From Fragilariopsis cylindrus CCMP1102 (taxonomy: Eukaryota > Bacillariophyta > Bacillariophyceae > Bacillariales > Bacillariaceae): a stretch of 64,000 nucleotides of DNA. The stretch is taken from contig FMBT01000292.1 of NCBI GenBank assembly GCA_900095095.1, positions 1 to 64,000 of the forward strand, read 5' to 3'. The notes under the pieces are model-generated. The model was not told the DNA's origin and made no database searches. It worked only from the letters and a program-made list of their open reading frames with translations. How positions within the stretch are numbered: position 1 is the first letter of the stretch; each line of letters begins with the position of its first letter. Both the position numbers and the translations under genes were made by a program. Below are positions 49,518 to 58,116 of the stretch, piece by piece.

Positions 49518-50933
49518 TTATTGTCTCATGTTCTCTCCACCATCATTGGGTCTGTATATATCAGCCTCTGCACCCTGTACTTCCGACAACTCAAGCGTTC
49601 GAAGACCTAAAACATCTTTACCAGACTTTACTTTTCGATCCAATTGGTATCGAAGCTTACCAGGTGTCCAGTCTAGAGAGGTCACCCAGCCAACAGAACC
49701 GGGATGGACATCTGGATCTTGGTCCATGCAATAAGGTAGAAGGACGGTCGCTCGACCCTCCAAATCGAGCGAAAGGTATTGACTAGTTTGTTCGTCACTA
49801 CCAACTGGCGGTGGATCGTACAAACCTCCATCTGCACCACGTCTTCCAAAGAAAGCATCTTGAGTCACAGCTTCAATGGCCGATTTATATTTATCGGCTC
49901 GTGGCCACATGTCAAGAGTTTCTCGACATATTGTTAATGTCTTCAAGTGAAGGGAGGGGCAGTCTGGGTTCTTATGTTCCATTCCGGTTATAACACTGTA
50001 ATCTAATTTGATGCGAAATCGTAATGCGTCCGATACGATTCCCAGTTCGGCCCGGTAACTGGCAAATGGACCTACGTCGTTCAATTTTTGTGGTGAAGAT
50101 TTCAATGGCGTTGCGGTACAAATTGTATACCCATTACCGACAACCATGACTCCTTGTGGTCCCCTGAAATCAATATCTGACAACTCGTCCGGCCAAAATT
50201 TGGTATTCATACTTAATTCTTCTTGCTTGGCCCAATCGGCAGTCCTTCCATCTTTTGAAGAATCTGGGTCTATAAATATTTTTTCGTGATGTAGGATGCG
50301 TTCATATTCCAATCTGTTTTTCCCTGACTCAGAAGATGGTGACGGTCCGTTATTGATACGTTCTCCTCGACTGATAACCTTAAACGGACCGGCTACCTTG
50401 GCTACTTTGGGAGGTCCATTAACATTAACGTCGTTTTCACCATCTACAAAGGTGGATGTTTTAAATACCGTCCACTCTCCCTTGAACTCTTTCCCTTCCT
50501 TTAGAATGTCTCTGTAGTAGGTTTCAAATTGATATTCGTCATTCTTCACTCTCCGTTCTTCCCTCATCGCTTCCACCTGGGCTTCGGTGCTGGTGTCGTC
50601 GAAGAATTCGTCTTGTACACCCTGGTCGACTTGATAATCCGGATCATCATAATTGACAAATTCGATTCCAGGGTAATTTGGATCCTGATAGGGATTTTCT
50701 ATCTTTTCCTCCTCTCCTTCATCCTCGGACATTTGGGCCATCAAACCATTATAACCCTTACTAGTAGGAGAGGTGGTGGTCGTGGACTCCAAAATATTAG
50801 TAGCAAAATTCCCAATCTGATGCCGACTGTGCGGCGGTAATATGAAAGCATTGGCGGAACTCAAAATGACGGCGACCAATAACGCAGTCGTCCAAAGTGC
50901 TGATTGACAACTAGAGTCAGAGAAACCGTTCAT
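49518..50933 (-). CDS. Plastid-targeted protein of unknown function
   Basis: Single exon, 471 residues from the ATG at 50933 (the frame is open a little upstream without an ATG). The N-terminus is a signal peptide ending SSANA|FILPP, the classical diatom plastid import signal. After an acidic linker (EDEGEEEKIENPYQDPNYPG) there is a long conserved-looking globular region (EGKEFKGEWTVFKTSTF ... WPDELSDIDFRGPQGVMVVG ... AELGIVSDALRFRIKLDYSV). The style is that of soluble stromal proteins of secondary plastids, but I do not recognise the family or any catalytic motif. Confidence 0.75.
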   Translation of the reverse strand: MNGFSDSSCQSALWTTALLVAVILSSANAFILPPHSRHQIGNFATNILESTTTTSPTSKGYNGLMAQMSEDEGEEEKIENPYQDPNYPGIEFVNYDDPDYQVDQGVQDEFFDDTSTEAQVEAMREERRVKNDEYQFETYYRDILKEGKEFKGEWTVFKTSTFVDGENDVNVNGPPKVAKVAGPFKVISRGERINNGPSPSSESGKNRLEYERILHHEKIFIDPDSSKDGRTADWAKQEELSMNTKFWPDELSDIDFRGPQGVMVVGNGYTICTATPLKSSPQKLNDVGPFASYRAELGIVSDALRFRIKLDYSVITGMEHKNPDCPSLHLKTLTICRETLDMWPRADKYKSAIEAVTQDAFFGRRGADGGLYDPPPVGSDEQTSQYLSLDLEGRATVLLPYCMDQDPDVHPGSVGWVTSLDWTPGKLRYQLDRKVKSGKDVLGLRTLELSEVQGAEADIYRPNDGGENMRQ

Positions 50934-51558
50934 CTTTACACAATTTAATACCTTCAATGGAAACGTGGACCTTAATAAGCTTTACGGTCTTGATTTTGTT
51001 CTGGCAATACAAGTGTATTAAAGATCTGTCGATGCGTGTGCTGTTAGATCATAAAGAAAAATTACATTTCACATTGAACATTGAACATGGTGTTAAATTG
51101 CGTGAAATCTATTATTTCTCATAATGCATATTACTGACGCATGCTAAAACATGGCAATGAATCATATGCTTTGTATGTACATCTGGTATGTATGCATTTT
51201 AAAACTAACCATGTACGTACGTACTACGACGTAAGAGCAGGTACTCATAAAAAACCTGAATGTGATAATCCACGGAGGATAGTATGAACGTTTTATTTCA
51301 AGCGCCGATGACGACGACGATGTGACAAGATACAGAAGATCGATAGGTGCACATGTAGTATATCTACTTTTCACAATTGTATGTGGCTTGCCGTTGATTG
51401 ATGCTGCGACGCCAACGCTTCGCCCTATAAACTGGATCTCATGTTTAAAATATGAGAAATTGCGCAGTATTAAAGATCTAAATAGTCTTGAAATTTGTGT
51501 TCTAATATCAAAATCATCAATCAACTAGAGTTAATTTTTGCTTTTTGAGTCAGCCGTT
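50934..51558. other. Intergenic region
   Basis: Two overlapping open frames on opposite strands (51162-51528) have no family support and are treated as chance. Nothing else noticed. Confidence 0.4.
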
Positions 51559-53211
51559 TTAATCTATTATGTTCAGTTCCTGACGACATTTTTTCCGGAT
51601 CTTTTCTTCTTCGTGATCTTGTGTACCGCCAAACGCTGCAAGAACAGACAGAAGTGGAGTATCTCGTTTAATGGATGATGGCAAAGACGACGATGACAGT
51701 GAGTATTTTACGGGATTTTTTCTTCTTAGTTGTCGAAAGTAATGCGAAATCTTTTCTCGGGCGGCATATCGTCCAACTTCGTCCCAGCTAGCCTCCTCTT
51801 TGTTAAACTTCAAAAAACGCCCACCGTACTCGACATGAATAAACGATACAATCCGTTCAGCGATAGCAGTCTTTGCAAACTTGGTTGCTTGTTCGTACTC
51901 TACTTGATATGTCTGTACCAAAGTACGATAATCACGGTTACCAGGGTGCTGTGTTATCTTTTTATGTTTTCCAAACAAGACATCGTTTTGCCCAACAGTG
52001 ATATTTTCTGCGCAGTCATCATCATCAGCTTCGACATTATTAATAATAATAATGGTGTTGCGAACCACTGGTAGATTTTGATTTTCCTTAAATTTTTGCA
52101 TCATCACCCACTCTTGGTGAAATTTCAAAGACACAAATTCATCTGATTGGATATAGTCATTGTTGACAGGAATGCCGTACGTCTGTAATTTAAATATAGC
52201 CTCATTGTGGTCTCCAAAATGAGATCTTAGGCGTGCGCGGTCGCATTTACTCAGAAAGTAAAGTTTTTGCATTGCTATCAGAGGTCTAGTGTTGTCGTCA
52301 TCATAGCAAATGTGGATGGCGTTAATCTTGTAAGGTATCGCTTTTCTTCGGGGGCAAATAATCGAAGCCACTGGAAATTTACAGTTTAATAGTCCAACCA
52401 TGTATAAAATCAGAACCATACCTTTCTTCTGAAATTCTTCGTCTTTGAGAAGCTTGCTAAAGATGTAGAACCAAACCTTACCAACCCTCCCTCCGCCTTC
52501 TCCTCTCTCTTTTAGACGATAGAGCATTGCTGGCCGAACTACAAATATGAACCTTCCTGCAGTATCACGAATAGGTAGCACTTGAAGCATTCCCGATTCC
52601 AAAATATTTATATCAGCTCGAGATAAGTCCGACAGCTCAACATCTCTGCCCATAACACCATCACCGTAACCGAATTTAGCTTTCTTTTCTTGAAAATGAT
52701 TGACCATCTTTCGAGCCGCTGATTTGGCATTAAATCGAACTGATCGTAGGAACATAAGAATTCTATCCTCGAAATAATCGGGATGTAACTCCATAACTTC
52801 CTTCATTGCTGCAGTTATTGCCGTATTCTTATCACAAGATAGTAGTTTTTTCATCTCGTCGTTGAATTCAGAGAATTTTTCCTGTAAATGTTCTGGTTCC
52901 TCGTTATCCTCCACTCGATCTAGTCCATGAACATCGAAGCTCACTTTGTCATGATCCATAATATTTAAACTTGCAATCTCGTTTGCTAATGCAGTATCAA
53001 CAATGTCTGCGTCGTCTTGTGTAATTGGAACTGTCACATTGCTCATCGCACCAGGCGCAATGAGTGGCTGGGAGATAAAATTGTCGTCATTAATGCCCCA
53101 CAATGATGATGATGATGATGATTGGGAGGAGTTGTCATCGTCGCTTTCGGTCCTGTGGTAAGCTACTCGATGGGGGGAAAGTGGTGATTCATGCTCCTCT
53201 GTATTATTCAT
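51559..53211 (-). CDS. CRAL-TRIO-like domain fused to DUF6824
   Basis: Single exon, 550 residues. Residues 1-60 are acidic and Ser-rich. Residues about 145-355 resemble a CRAL-TRIO lipid-binding region with its helical N-terminal part (ILMFLRSVRFNAKSAARKMV, then SDLSRADINILESGMLQVLP and RDTAGRFIFVVRPAML). Residues about 405-505 are DUF6824 (QNDVLFGKHKKITQHPGNRDYRTLV ... YAAREKISHYFRQL), a domain of unknown role expanded in diatoms. Normal DUF6824 starts NDVLLGRG; here the last residues are changed to FGKH. A lipid- or phosphoinositide-linked function is inferred from CRAL-TRIO. Confidence 0.75.
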   Translation of the reverse strand: MNNTEEHESPLSPHRVAYHRTESDDDNSSQSSSSSSLWGINDDNFISQPLIAPGAMSNVTVPITQDDADIVDTALANEIASLNIMDHDKVSFDVHGLDRVEDNEEPEHLQEKFSEFNDEMKKLLSCDKNTAITAAMKEVMELHPDYFEDRILMFLRSVRFNAKSAARKMVNHFQEKKAKFGYGDGVMGRDVELSDLSRADINILESGMLQVLPIRDTAGRFIFVVRPAMLYRLKERGEGGGRVGKVWFYIFSKLLKDEEFQKKGMVLILYMVGLLNCKFPVASIICPRRKAIPYKINAIHICYDDDNTRPLIAMQKLYFLSKCDRARLRSHFGDHNEAIFKLQTYGIPVNNDYIQSDEFVSLKFHQEWVMMQKFKENQNLPVVRNTIIIINNVEADDDDCAENITVGQNDVLFGKHKKITQHPGNRDYRTLVQTYQVEYEQATKFAKTAIAERIVSFIHVEYGGRFLKFNKEEASWDEVGRYAAREKISHYFRQLRRKNPVKYSLSSSSLPSSIKRDTPLLSVLAAFGGTQDHEEEKIRKKCRQELNIID

Positions 53212-54182
53212 TGTCTTGCTTCGTTTCTTCTTGTGTTTGTATTATATCGGGTCGTCTGTATTATCTTTCTTCTAGTAAGTTGTAGATTTATGAGGGATTG
53301 GAGATCGTACATTGTATTCATTGTTTTCTTTTTCCCACTTTCGGTGTATTGTACAATCAGACAAAGTCGTTGTTCGAGAATGAATTCGAAAGCGCGGATG
53401 CTAATCGACAGAATGCTCAGGATGGATTCGTGAAGTTAATTCTCGACACTTAACATATCGTATCACACACGTACATGCTGATTAAAAACTTTAAGAGAGT
53501 TACTTAACGTATTGACTTTCTCATCGTTTTGTCGTATTTTACGCTGTAAGATTATTTCATTTTTTATTTAATACGCGCTTACAATATCGGCATAGGCTGC
53601 ATCTATGTACTATTACCAGTATGTATAAAGTGGTGCACGAGTTAATAGGTCACTCCTTCAGTGTAACCCTACCATGGATATGGGATATTATGATGACACG
53701 CCAACATCATCACAGCAGCGATGCGACGATACCAGCGCCTCAACAACCTTCGATGGCTTGGATATGAATACTACTTCAATGGGATAGACTAGGTATGACA
53801 ATATCATTAACATAAAGTGGTGTATTATGAAAGAGTGAAAAGTCGCGCGATAATATTATGATACTTACAGTATAATAATGATGTAGAATAGTGTACAGTA
53901 CTGTAGACAGGGGTAATAATCTATACAATCGCCGCACGGCGATAGTTAAGTCGTGCGTCAAGTGAAAGAAATCTTTCAAAATGCAGGATACGGTACGAGT
54001 ACATTGTATGCAATCTCAAGGCGAAACAATATTCCTGCGCTGTATACAGTATTTGTACTTTTATTCGATCACTAAGAAATACTAGTCACAATTCACAATC
54101 GAATACAATACAATACAAAAAAGTCAGAAGAGAAACAAGAAGAATCCTGTAGGAACAAATAGATAGAAAACAAAACAAAGTA
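53212..54182. other. Intergenic region with a small possible ORF
   Basis: A 37-codon frame starting MDMGYYDDTPTSSQQRC at about 53673 and ending at about 53786 has composition like a protein C-terminus, but nothing supports it as a gene. TACAGTACTGTA occurs near 53893. The right edge is the promoter of the next gene. Confidence 0.35.
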
Positions 54183-55910
54183 ATGATGAAAACCACCCAA
54201 GATGAGAAGACTGGTCTCGTTAGTGTCGGACTTGAAGACGACGATAACGATAACGAAAACGAAAACAAGGAAAAGCATCAGCATCAGCATCAGCATCGGC
54301 ATCGGCATCGGCAACAACTCACGAGATGGAAAACGATATCGTATATATCAATGCTTTTACTGGTCGTTCTGGGTACGATTATGATATCAATGTACAAGAA
54401 TAATTCTAGTAGTGGTAACCATGTTTTACGACAACGACTACAAAACAAGAAATGTATGTTTTGTGACATTCAATCACCACCAACTTTACATGAGGATAAA
54501 AGTTACAAAATTAAGATTGCGAGTGGTGGTTTCGATAATACCGACAGCAGCAGCAGCAGCAGTAATATGCATACGAATGATGGCGGTAATGACGGTGGCA
54601 ATGATGATGTTATTGTAACACCGATGACTATTACGTATGATTATGAATTATATGATGGTCAATTACTTTTTACGAGTAAAAAGCTAGAGATTATTCCTAA
54701 TGTAGATTTTGATTACTCAATTCTTGGTATGAGTTCTGTACGGAATATAAATGTTGAAACGAATGAGCCGGTATCACTTGATGAAGTTTATGTCCATCAC
54801 TTCACCTTCTCTCCAATGGGTATGTTAGGAGCAGAGGTATTAACAAGGAATGGATCATCCCCTTATATGAAATTCCCTAACGGGTATGGATTACACGTCA
54901 TATACGACGATACACCATATATTAAGATCAATGCACATTTATTATCCAATAAAGATCTTGAACCAATTGATGGTAGTATATCTCTTGCACACAAGCATTG
55001 TAATGAATGTTATTACGCACCTGGAAAAGGTTCCGATTGTACACCAGATAGTTCTGGTACATTCAAATGTTGTGGTGATAGTACCTCTTGTATAGTCGAC
55101 CGTGAACAATGTGCTTGTGCAACAACAACAACGAATAATATCAATGACAGGAGTGATAAAGTAATGGCGACAACGAAGTATCAGGTACAAATTGATCTAC
55201 TAATTTCACGTGATATTCACAAATTTAAACGTGTCGATCAATGGAACTTTGCAGCGCCAGCTTGTTCTGTTAATCTACATGGGGATTCTGTATTTCATAA
55301 ATACTCTACCGATAGTTTTTGTTTCAACAGAACAAGTTCTATGATTTTAGGAATTGGTGGTGGATCATTATTTCATCAGATTGAACTTCAGGAGGATGTT
55401 GATCATCCATATGTGGAAACAAAAATTAGTTCCATTGCACCAGCATCCGGAAAAATTGTTTGGGCACAAAGTCATTTACATACCGGTGGCGTGAATGCAA
55501 CATTACGTCTTAATGGAGAAATTGTTTGTTCTGCTGGGGCAGTATACGGAACTGATACTGACGTGAAAAAAAATGCACGGAATGAACAAAATCATCTTAT
55601 ACATATTGAATCATGTTATGATACTCAAATTTATCAAAATGATAATAGCAGTACAGTAGGCATCAATTTTAATGAAGGAGATGTGTTAACAACAGAAACT
55701 ATTTATCATGGTGGTATCGACGATGATCGTTTTGTTGGGTATGGTTCTAGTGGTGAACACAAAAACGTTATGAGTATGTTCTTCCTGGGTGTTGTATTTG
55801 AAGGGGATGCTGAATACTTAACAAAGAAACGTACATCCTTTAATCTATGGAATGATTTCGTCCGTATTGCTGGCTATAATAACACTAGTAATCAAACATT
55901 GTCAAACTAA
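54183..55910 (+). CDS. SURNod19-like type II membrane protein
   Basis: Single exon, 575 residues. The N-terminus is cytosolic and low-complexity (Asp/Asn/Glu then a His/Gln run), followed by one membrane helix (about 51-71), so the bulk faces the lumen or outside. The outer domain has HHFTFSPMGMLGAEVL (about 204-219), a Cys-rich loop (HKHCNECYYAPGKG ... FKCCGDSTSCI), and SHLHTGGVNATLRLNGE (about 429-445). The paired HHxxF and HLHxGG with NxTxxLNG resemble the plant stress-up-regulated Nod19 family, whose biochemical role is not known; a copper-monooxygenase-like fold is possible given the histidines. Several N-x-S/T sites fit secretion. Confidence in the family is moderate. Confidence 0.55.
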   Translation: MMKTTQDEKTGLVSVGLEDDDNDNENENKEKHQHQHQHRHRHRQQLTRWKTISYISMLLLVVLGTIMISMYKNNSSSGNHVLRQRLQNKKCMFCDIQSPPTLHEDKSYKIKIASGGFDNTDSSSSSSNMHTNDGGNDGGNDDVIVTPMTITYDYELYDGQLLFTSKKLEIIPNVDFDYSILGMSSVRNINVETNEPVSLDEVYVHHFTFSPMGMLGAEVLTRNGSSPYMKFPNGYGLHVIYDDTPYIKINAHLLSNKDLEPIDGSISLAHKHCNECYYAPGKGSDCTPDSSGTFKCCGDSTSCIVDREQCACATTTTNNINDRSDKVMATTKYQVQIDLLISRDIHKFKRVDQWNFAAPACSVNLHGDSVFHKYSTDSFCFNRTSSMILGIGGGSLFHQIELQEDVDHPYVETKISSIAPASGKIVWAQSHLHTGGVNATLRLNGEIVCSAGAVYGTDTDVKKNARNEQNHLIHIESCYDTQIYQNDNSSTVGINFNEGDVLTTETIYHGGIDDDRFVGYGSSGEHKNVMSMFFLGVVFEGDAEYLTKKRTSFNLWNDFVRIAGYNNTSNQTLSN

Positions 55911-56223
55911 ATGCCACATACATTGCAGGAAAAAAAAAGGAAATGATGATAGCGGTCAGAGCATACAAGCTTATACTATTAAAAATGCATTAAACATACA
56001 TAATCCCCATTCACTTTAAGTGCACACAAAGTTAGAGCAGCAAATCAACCTCCTTCTAAAGACGTAGTCACAATGATTTATATTTTCTCTGGGGAAGCTT
56101 TACATAATATTACATTACTAGATGTGGCTGCTTCGTAGTCAAGTTTCGTGATCATAAACAGATCATCAAATATATGTGTGGGATGAGTGAGTCAAGGTAT
56201 ATATATAACTTTATTATTTAAAA
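55911..56223. other. Intergenic region
   Basis: Probable 3' untranslated region of the SURNod19-like gene and spacer. Nothing repeated was noticed. Confidence 0.4.
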
Positions 56224-56664
56224 GCTGCCGCTTCATTCCTCAATGCCTTAGAAAGACAGAGAGTCAATGACCGGCCCGCCAGATTAATCTACATTATTTG
56301 TTATTACATCGGTACATCTCCATATCGGTCATCAATTGTTCGTGTCTCCATTTCCTTTACAGTTTGCTCTCTACTAGTTGATCTTTTCCTTCCCAATGTA
56401 TTGTACAGTTTTGAAATCTGTTTATTGATTTTGTACTTTACTTTGATTGCTGGTAAAACTCTGCTTGATGATCGCTTCTTCTTTAACCTGATGTGCATAT
56501 TTGTCAGTGGATTGTTGGAGTATTTCTTTACCTTCAGTCGCTGTGGTAGTCTCCTTGACACTTTTGTCTTTGCTGGTTTGTTTTTGTGAAGTGTTGCCAT
56601 ATTGGTTTACTATTTGCTGTTGCCATTTCTTTCACTCTCTTCATGCTGTGATCTATTTGAATTA

Positions 56665-56691
56665 ATTAAACTTGTTTCAAACAAGTTTAAT
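56665..56691. repeat. 13-bp perfect palindrome, copy 1
   Basis: ATTAAACTTGTTT, one spacer base, then its exact reverse complement. It corresponds in position to the longer palindrome at 56986-57026. Confidence 0.85.
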
Positions 56692-56985
56692 TTATTCAAC
56701 TTGTTTTTAGGGATTTTTTCTTCTAAATATAGCTCCCCCTTTCGGTCAAGTGCAAAAACAGTTTCCATTGGGAGGACACGCTCACAAAAATTTGTCATGC
56801 TCGCTCGCTAAATTGTCAACGGGTATGTTGGACGTGTTTTTTCTCTCGAAAATATTGTATCATGTGTGACGTTTTCTAAACGAGAGTTTAAGCAGCAATC
56901 ATTAATTAATTGTAGCTAGTCCTGCACAGTGACATTTAGCTGGGGTGCTAGAGATAATTATTTTCTAATTCATTTTCCAGACTTT

Positions 56986-57026
56986 GAATTGATTCAACTT
57001 GTTTCACAAACAAGTTGAATCAATTC
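56986..57026. repeat. 19-bp perfect palindrome, copy 2
   Basis: GAATTGATTCAACTTGTTT, three spacer bases, then its exact reverse complement. The arms differ from copy 1 (for example TCAAC against TAAAC) but pairing is kept on both sides. Confidence 0.9.
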
Positions 57027-57130
57027 AACTTGTTTCTAGGGGATTTTTTAAAATTTAGCTCCCCCAAAATAATTTCATTGTGGACAAGCTCCAAAAATTT
57101 GTCACGCTTGCTTGCTAAATTTTTAATCCC

Positions 57131-58116
57131 ACATTTATCTTGATTACAATTGTGTTCAGTACACGACTGACTTACTAACGGAAGGCTCAGTGTGACTCGG
57201 AACTAGCCTGGTGCATATTTGTATATCTTTCTATGATTCTAATTCATCTGATGGAATATAGCTGGCATCATTTTATTTGATTTCATCATGATAAATCAGA
57301 TACAACAGATGGCATTAATCGTACTTTCATTGAGCTAAAGATGCATCCCCCTGGACTCACAGTAATGTTTAGTCATGGTAGTAAATAATAGTCAGCCCTT
57401 CTTACAAACCGCCAAAAGGTCCTGTCTCTGGCTGGGGAATTAGTTAGGAATAGAATCTTTCTCAGTTCTCTTGCATGCTAATAAAATTGCAAATTGTTGA
57501 CAAGTCTGATTCGACTCCAGCTAAGCTTAGATACTAAATGCACAAACTTCAAAGGTGTACTACCGTAGTACACGTGAAAAATCTGATTTTTGAAAGAAAG
57601 AAATATTGAATTTGTAACATCCGGGTTTTCCTTGTTGAAGAACAAACACGTGACAACATGATGGCTCTCTTTTCTGTTCAAAAAAATGGCGCTTGTCCAG
57701 CCGGCGTGTTTTTTGTGACGTCAAAGAAATGCAACAATGCACAGTTTAAATAACTTAAAAAATGCATTACATCTTTATGAAAAGAGATCATTTTCATCTG
57801 TTGACCCTCTTAAACTCTTACTAGTTAGTACGAGAGAGACGACAGAAAGTACGAAGTAGAATACACAAAGCAAGTTCTTTCAGCTTTCTAGGCCCTGAAT
57901 TAGATTTGTAGTTGATAAACCAAACCAAACCAAACCAAAACGAAATCTAAGCGTCTCCTTTGTATGTGTGTCGATCCAATTCTGTAGTACGGTTTTCTAT
58001 TGATACGTTGAGTGAGAGTATTAGCATCATTGCAGTAAACAACAATCAATAAGGCTAAATAAATAGAGATTGAACGAGCACAAAAGGAAACAATAGGATT
58101 ATTCTTTTTCTAAGAT
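57131..58116. other. Intergenic region
   Basis: No gene is supported. The short run CAAACCAAACCAAACCAAAA lies near 57919. The right part (58000-58116) must hold the promoter and leader of the next gene. Confidence 0.4.

Larger units (their letters stand above)
56224..57130. repeat. Repeat cluster with two covarying palindromes
   Basis: At 56224-56300 lies the block shared with 4385-4460. At 56658-56815 and 56985-57125 are two diverged copies of one unit: a palindrome, then CAACTTGTTTTTAGGGATTT or CAACTTGTTTCTAGGGGATT, TAGCTCCCCC, and AAAATTTGTCA-GCT-GCTAAATT. An open frame on the minus strand (56304-56600, Lys/Arg-rich) is inside this repeat and may be part of it, not a host gene. Confidence 0.6.

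Noticed and set aside
51162-51528. Overlapping open frames on opposite strands
   Set aside because: No family likeness and mutually exclusive, so treated as chance.
53673-53786. 37-codon frame MDMGYYDDTPTSSQQ...
   Set aside because: Protein-like composition but too short and isolated; possibly a decayed exon.
56304-56600. Basic 98-codon minus-strand frame
   Set aside because: Lies within a repeat cluster and has a plain Lys/Arg-rich composition. Not supported as a host gene.
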